DNA of 64,000 bases from Sheuella amnicola (GTDB lineage Bacteria > Pseudomonadota > Gammaproteobacteria > Burkholderiales > Burkholderiaceae_B), in assembly GCF_010499255.1 (NCBI RefSeq), contig NZ_JAAGRN010000002.1, forward strand, positions 186,001 to 250,000, read 5' to 3'. A program made the position numbers and the translations under genes. Positions 63,546 through 64,000 of the stretch are shown one piece after another. The notes under the pieces were generated by a model. It was given only the letters and a program-made list of their open reading frames with translations. It searched no databases and was not told the DNA's origin. Numbering within the stretch: the first letter of the stretch is position 1; each line of letters begins with the position of its first letter.

Positions 63546-63770
63546 TTAGCCGAAACTTGAGATCACCGCGCGGACGATCATGACAAGCCCGACCACAAAA
63601 ATTACACCAAACAATAAGCCGGCAATCACCAGATGTACCGGATTAAGTTTGGACATATCCTCCTGATACCCAGAACCTTTACGCACGCCGAACATGGCCC
63701 ACGCAATCGCCTTGAGTGTCTGAAAGAAATTCAGCTTTCGCTGACTCAACTCTTTAAGATCCTGACTCAT
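63546..63770 (-). CDS. DUF2970 family small membrane protein
   Basis: 74 residues. SQRKLNFFQTLKAIAWAMFG then VRKGSGYQEDMSKLNPVHLV and a C-terminal helix (VIAGLLFGVIFVVGLVMIVR). It belongs to the cox cluster of Burkholderiales, upstream of ctaE. In many relatives ctaG precedes it; here only 27 nt separate it from the small assembly protein gene. Confidence 0.87.
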   Translation of the reverse strand: MSQDLKELSQRKLNFFQTLKAIAWAMFGVRKGSGYQEDMSKLNPVHLVIAGLLFGVIFVVGLVMIVRAVISSFG

Positions 63771-63797
63771 TTTCACATCTAATCAAATGATCGGAAC

Positions 63798-63911
63798 TCA
63801 ACGTCCAATAAACTGCTTTGCAATGGTCCACCCGAACAACGCAAGAACAATCACCAGAAATACCAAACCTACGCGATTATTCTTACGCTTCTGTTCAGGA
63901 GTAGGGGCCAT
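63798..63911 (-). CDS. Cytochrome oxidase small assembly protein (37 aa)
   Basis: Found by hand between DUF2970 and ctaD. It reads MAPTPEQKRKNNRVGLVFLV, then IVLALFGWTIAKQFIGR: a short basic N-terminus and one membrane helix. Proteins of this size and shape sit after ctaD in related genomes and carry this name there. The ATG overlaps the spacing after the ctaD stop by 4 nt, consistent with coupling. Confidence 0.75.
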   Translation of the reverse strand: MAPTPEQKRKNNRVGLVFLVIVLALFGWTIAKQFIGR

Positions 63912-63915
63912 TTGA

Positions 63916-64000
63916 TTACTTTACCTCTGGAGGTGTGACAAACGTGTGGAATGGAGCCGGTGAAGGCACAGTCCACTCCAAACCTTCTGCTCCTTCCCAA
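63916..64000 (-). CDS. ctaD: Cytochrome c oxidase subunit I, C-terminal end (partial)
   Basis: Only the last 27 codons are inside the window, read by hand: ...WEGAEGLEWTVPSPAPFHTF then VTPPEVK-stop. The GAEGLEWT-PSP pattern is the conserved C-terminus of subunit I. The gene continues beyond position 64000. It is followed after 4 nt by the small assembly protein gene. Confidence 0.85.
   Translation of the reverse strand, partial: WEGAEGLEWTVPSPAPFHTFVTPPEVK

Overview
The window looks like the chromosome of a beta-proteobacterium of the order Burkholderiales, most likely an Alcaligenaceae-type genome of moderate GC. The evidence is gene content: two Bug-family (TctC) periplasmic binding proteins, a PhaM-like granule protein, DUF3717, DUF2909 and DUF2970 proteins, and a cox cluster in typical burkholderial order. 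No rRNA, tRNA or CRISPR array was recognised. No gene-free stretch exceeds about 230 bases.

Region 1 (1-7.8 kb) is housekeeping: the 5' part of rsmB, rimO, fmt, a SemiSWEET-like protein, def, dprA, an HMG-CoA lyase, an azurin, a PCuAC copper chaperone and the PLP-homeostasis gene yggS. Region 2 (7.9-31.4 kb) is catabolic and regulatory. It holds tcuA-tcuB with a Bug receptor and a class III CoA-transferase; a fatty acid hydroxylase, a deacetylase and a beta-propeller protein; an Lrp regulator; a MocR regulator divergent from an omega-amino-acid:pyruvate aminotransferase; a Bug receptor divergent from a gamma-glutamyltransferase and CoA-transferase pair; and a long minus-strand run of GMC oxidoreductase, livK, livH, livM-livG fusion, livF and a second GMC oxidoreductase. 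Region 3 (31.5-41.4 kb) is mixed: ybaK, a small K+ channel, a tandem nitrilase fusion with a dead second half, a TRIC-like membrane protein, a phosphoesterase, LysR divergent from an aminotransferase and an RraA-like gene, GST, and an orphan Acr3 arsenite pump.

Region 4 (41.44-51.11 kb) is an integrated element at the 3' end of glmS. A second copy of the glmS tail (Ser-Val-Thr-Val-Glu-stop, all codon differences synonymous) lies at the far left end, and a third partial copy lies inside the element. The outer ends carry 15-bp inverted repeats with one mismatch. It encodes two serine recombinases, a Bpu10I-like restriction endonuclease with a C5-cytosine methyltransferase, a protein with HUH/Rep-like motifs beside a hairpin-rich intergenic region, a ribbon-helix-helix protein with a palindromic operator and small coupled ORFs, and several unrecognised proteins. 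This is the accessory part most likely to hold something new.

Region 5 (51.1-64 kb) returns to the chromosomal backbone: glmS, an Lrp regulator behind a 27-bp AT-rich palindrome, a glycosyltransferase, a DHA2 efflux pump, glmU, PhaM, DUF3717, and then Sco, CtaB, CtaA, SURF1, CtaE, accessory small proteins and the end of ctaD. The expected ctaG (cox11) is missing from its usual position there. Sco, PCuAC and azurin point to active periplasmic copper handling linked to aa3 oxidase assembly.

All calls are from reading sequence and family memory; no database search was run.
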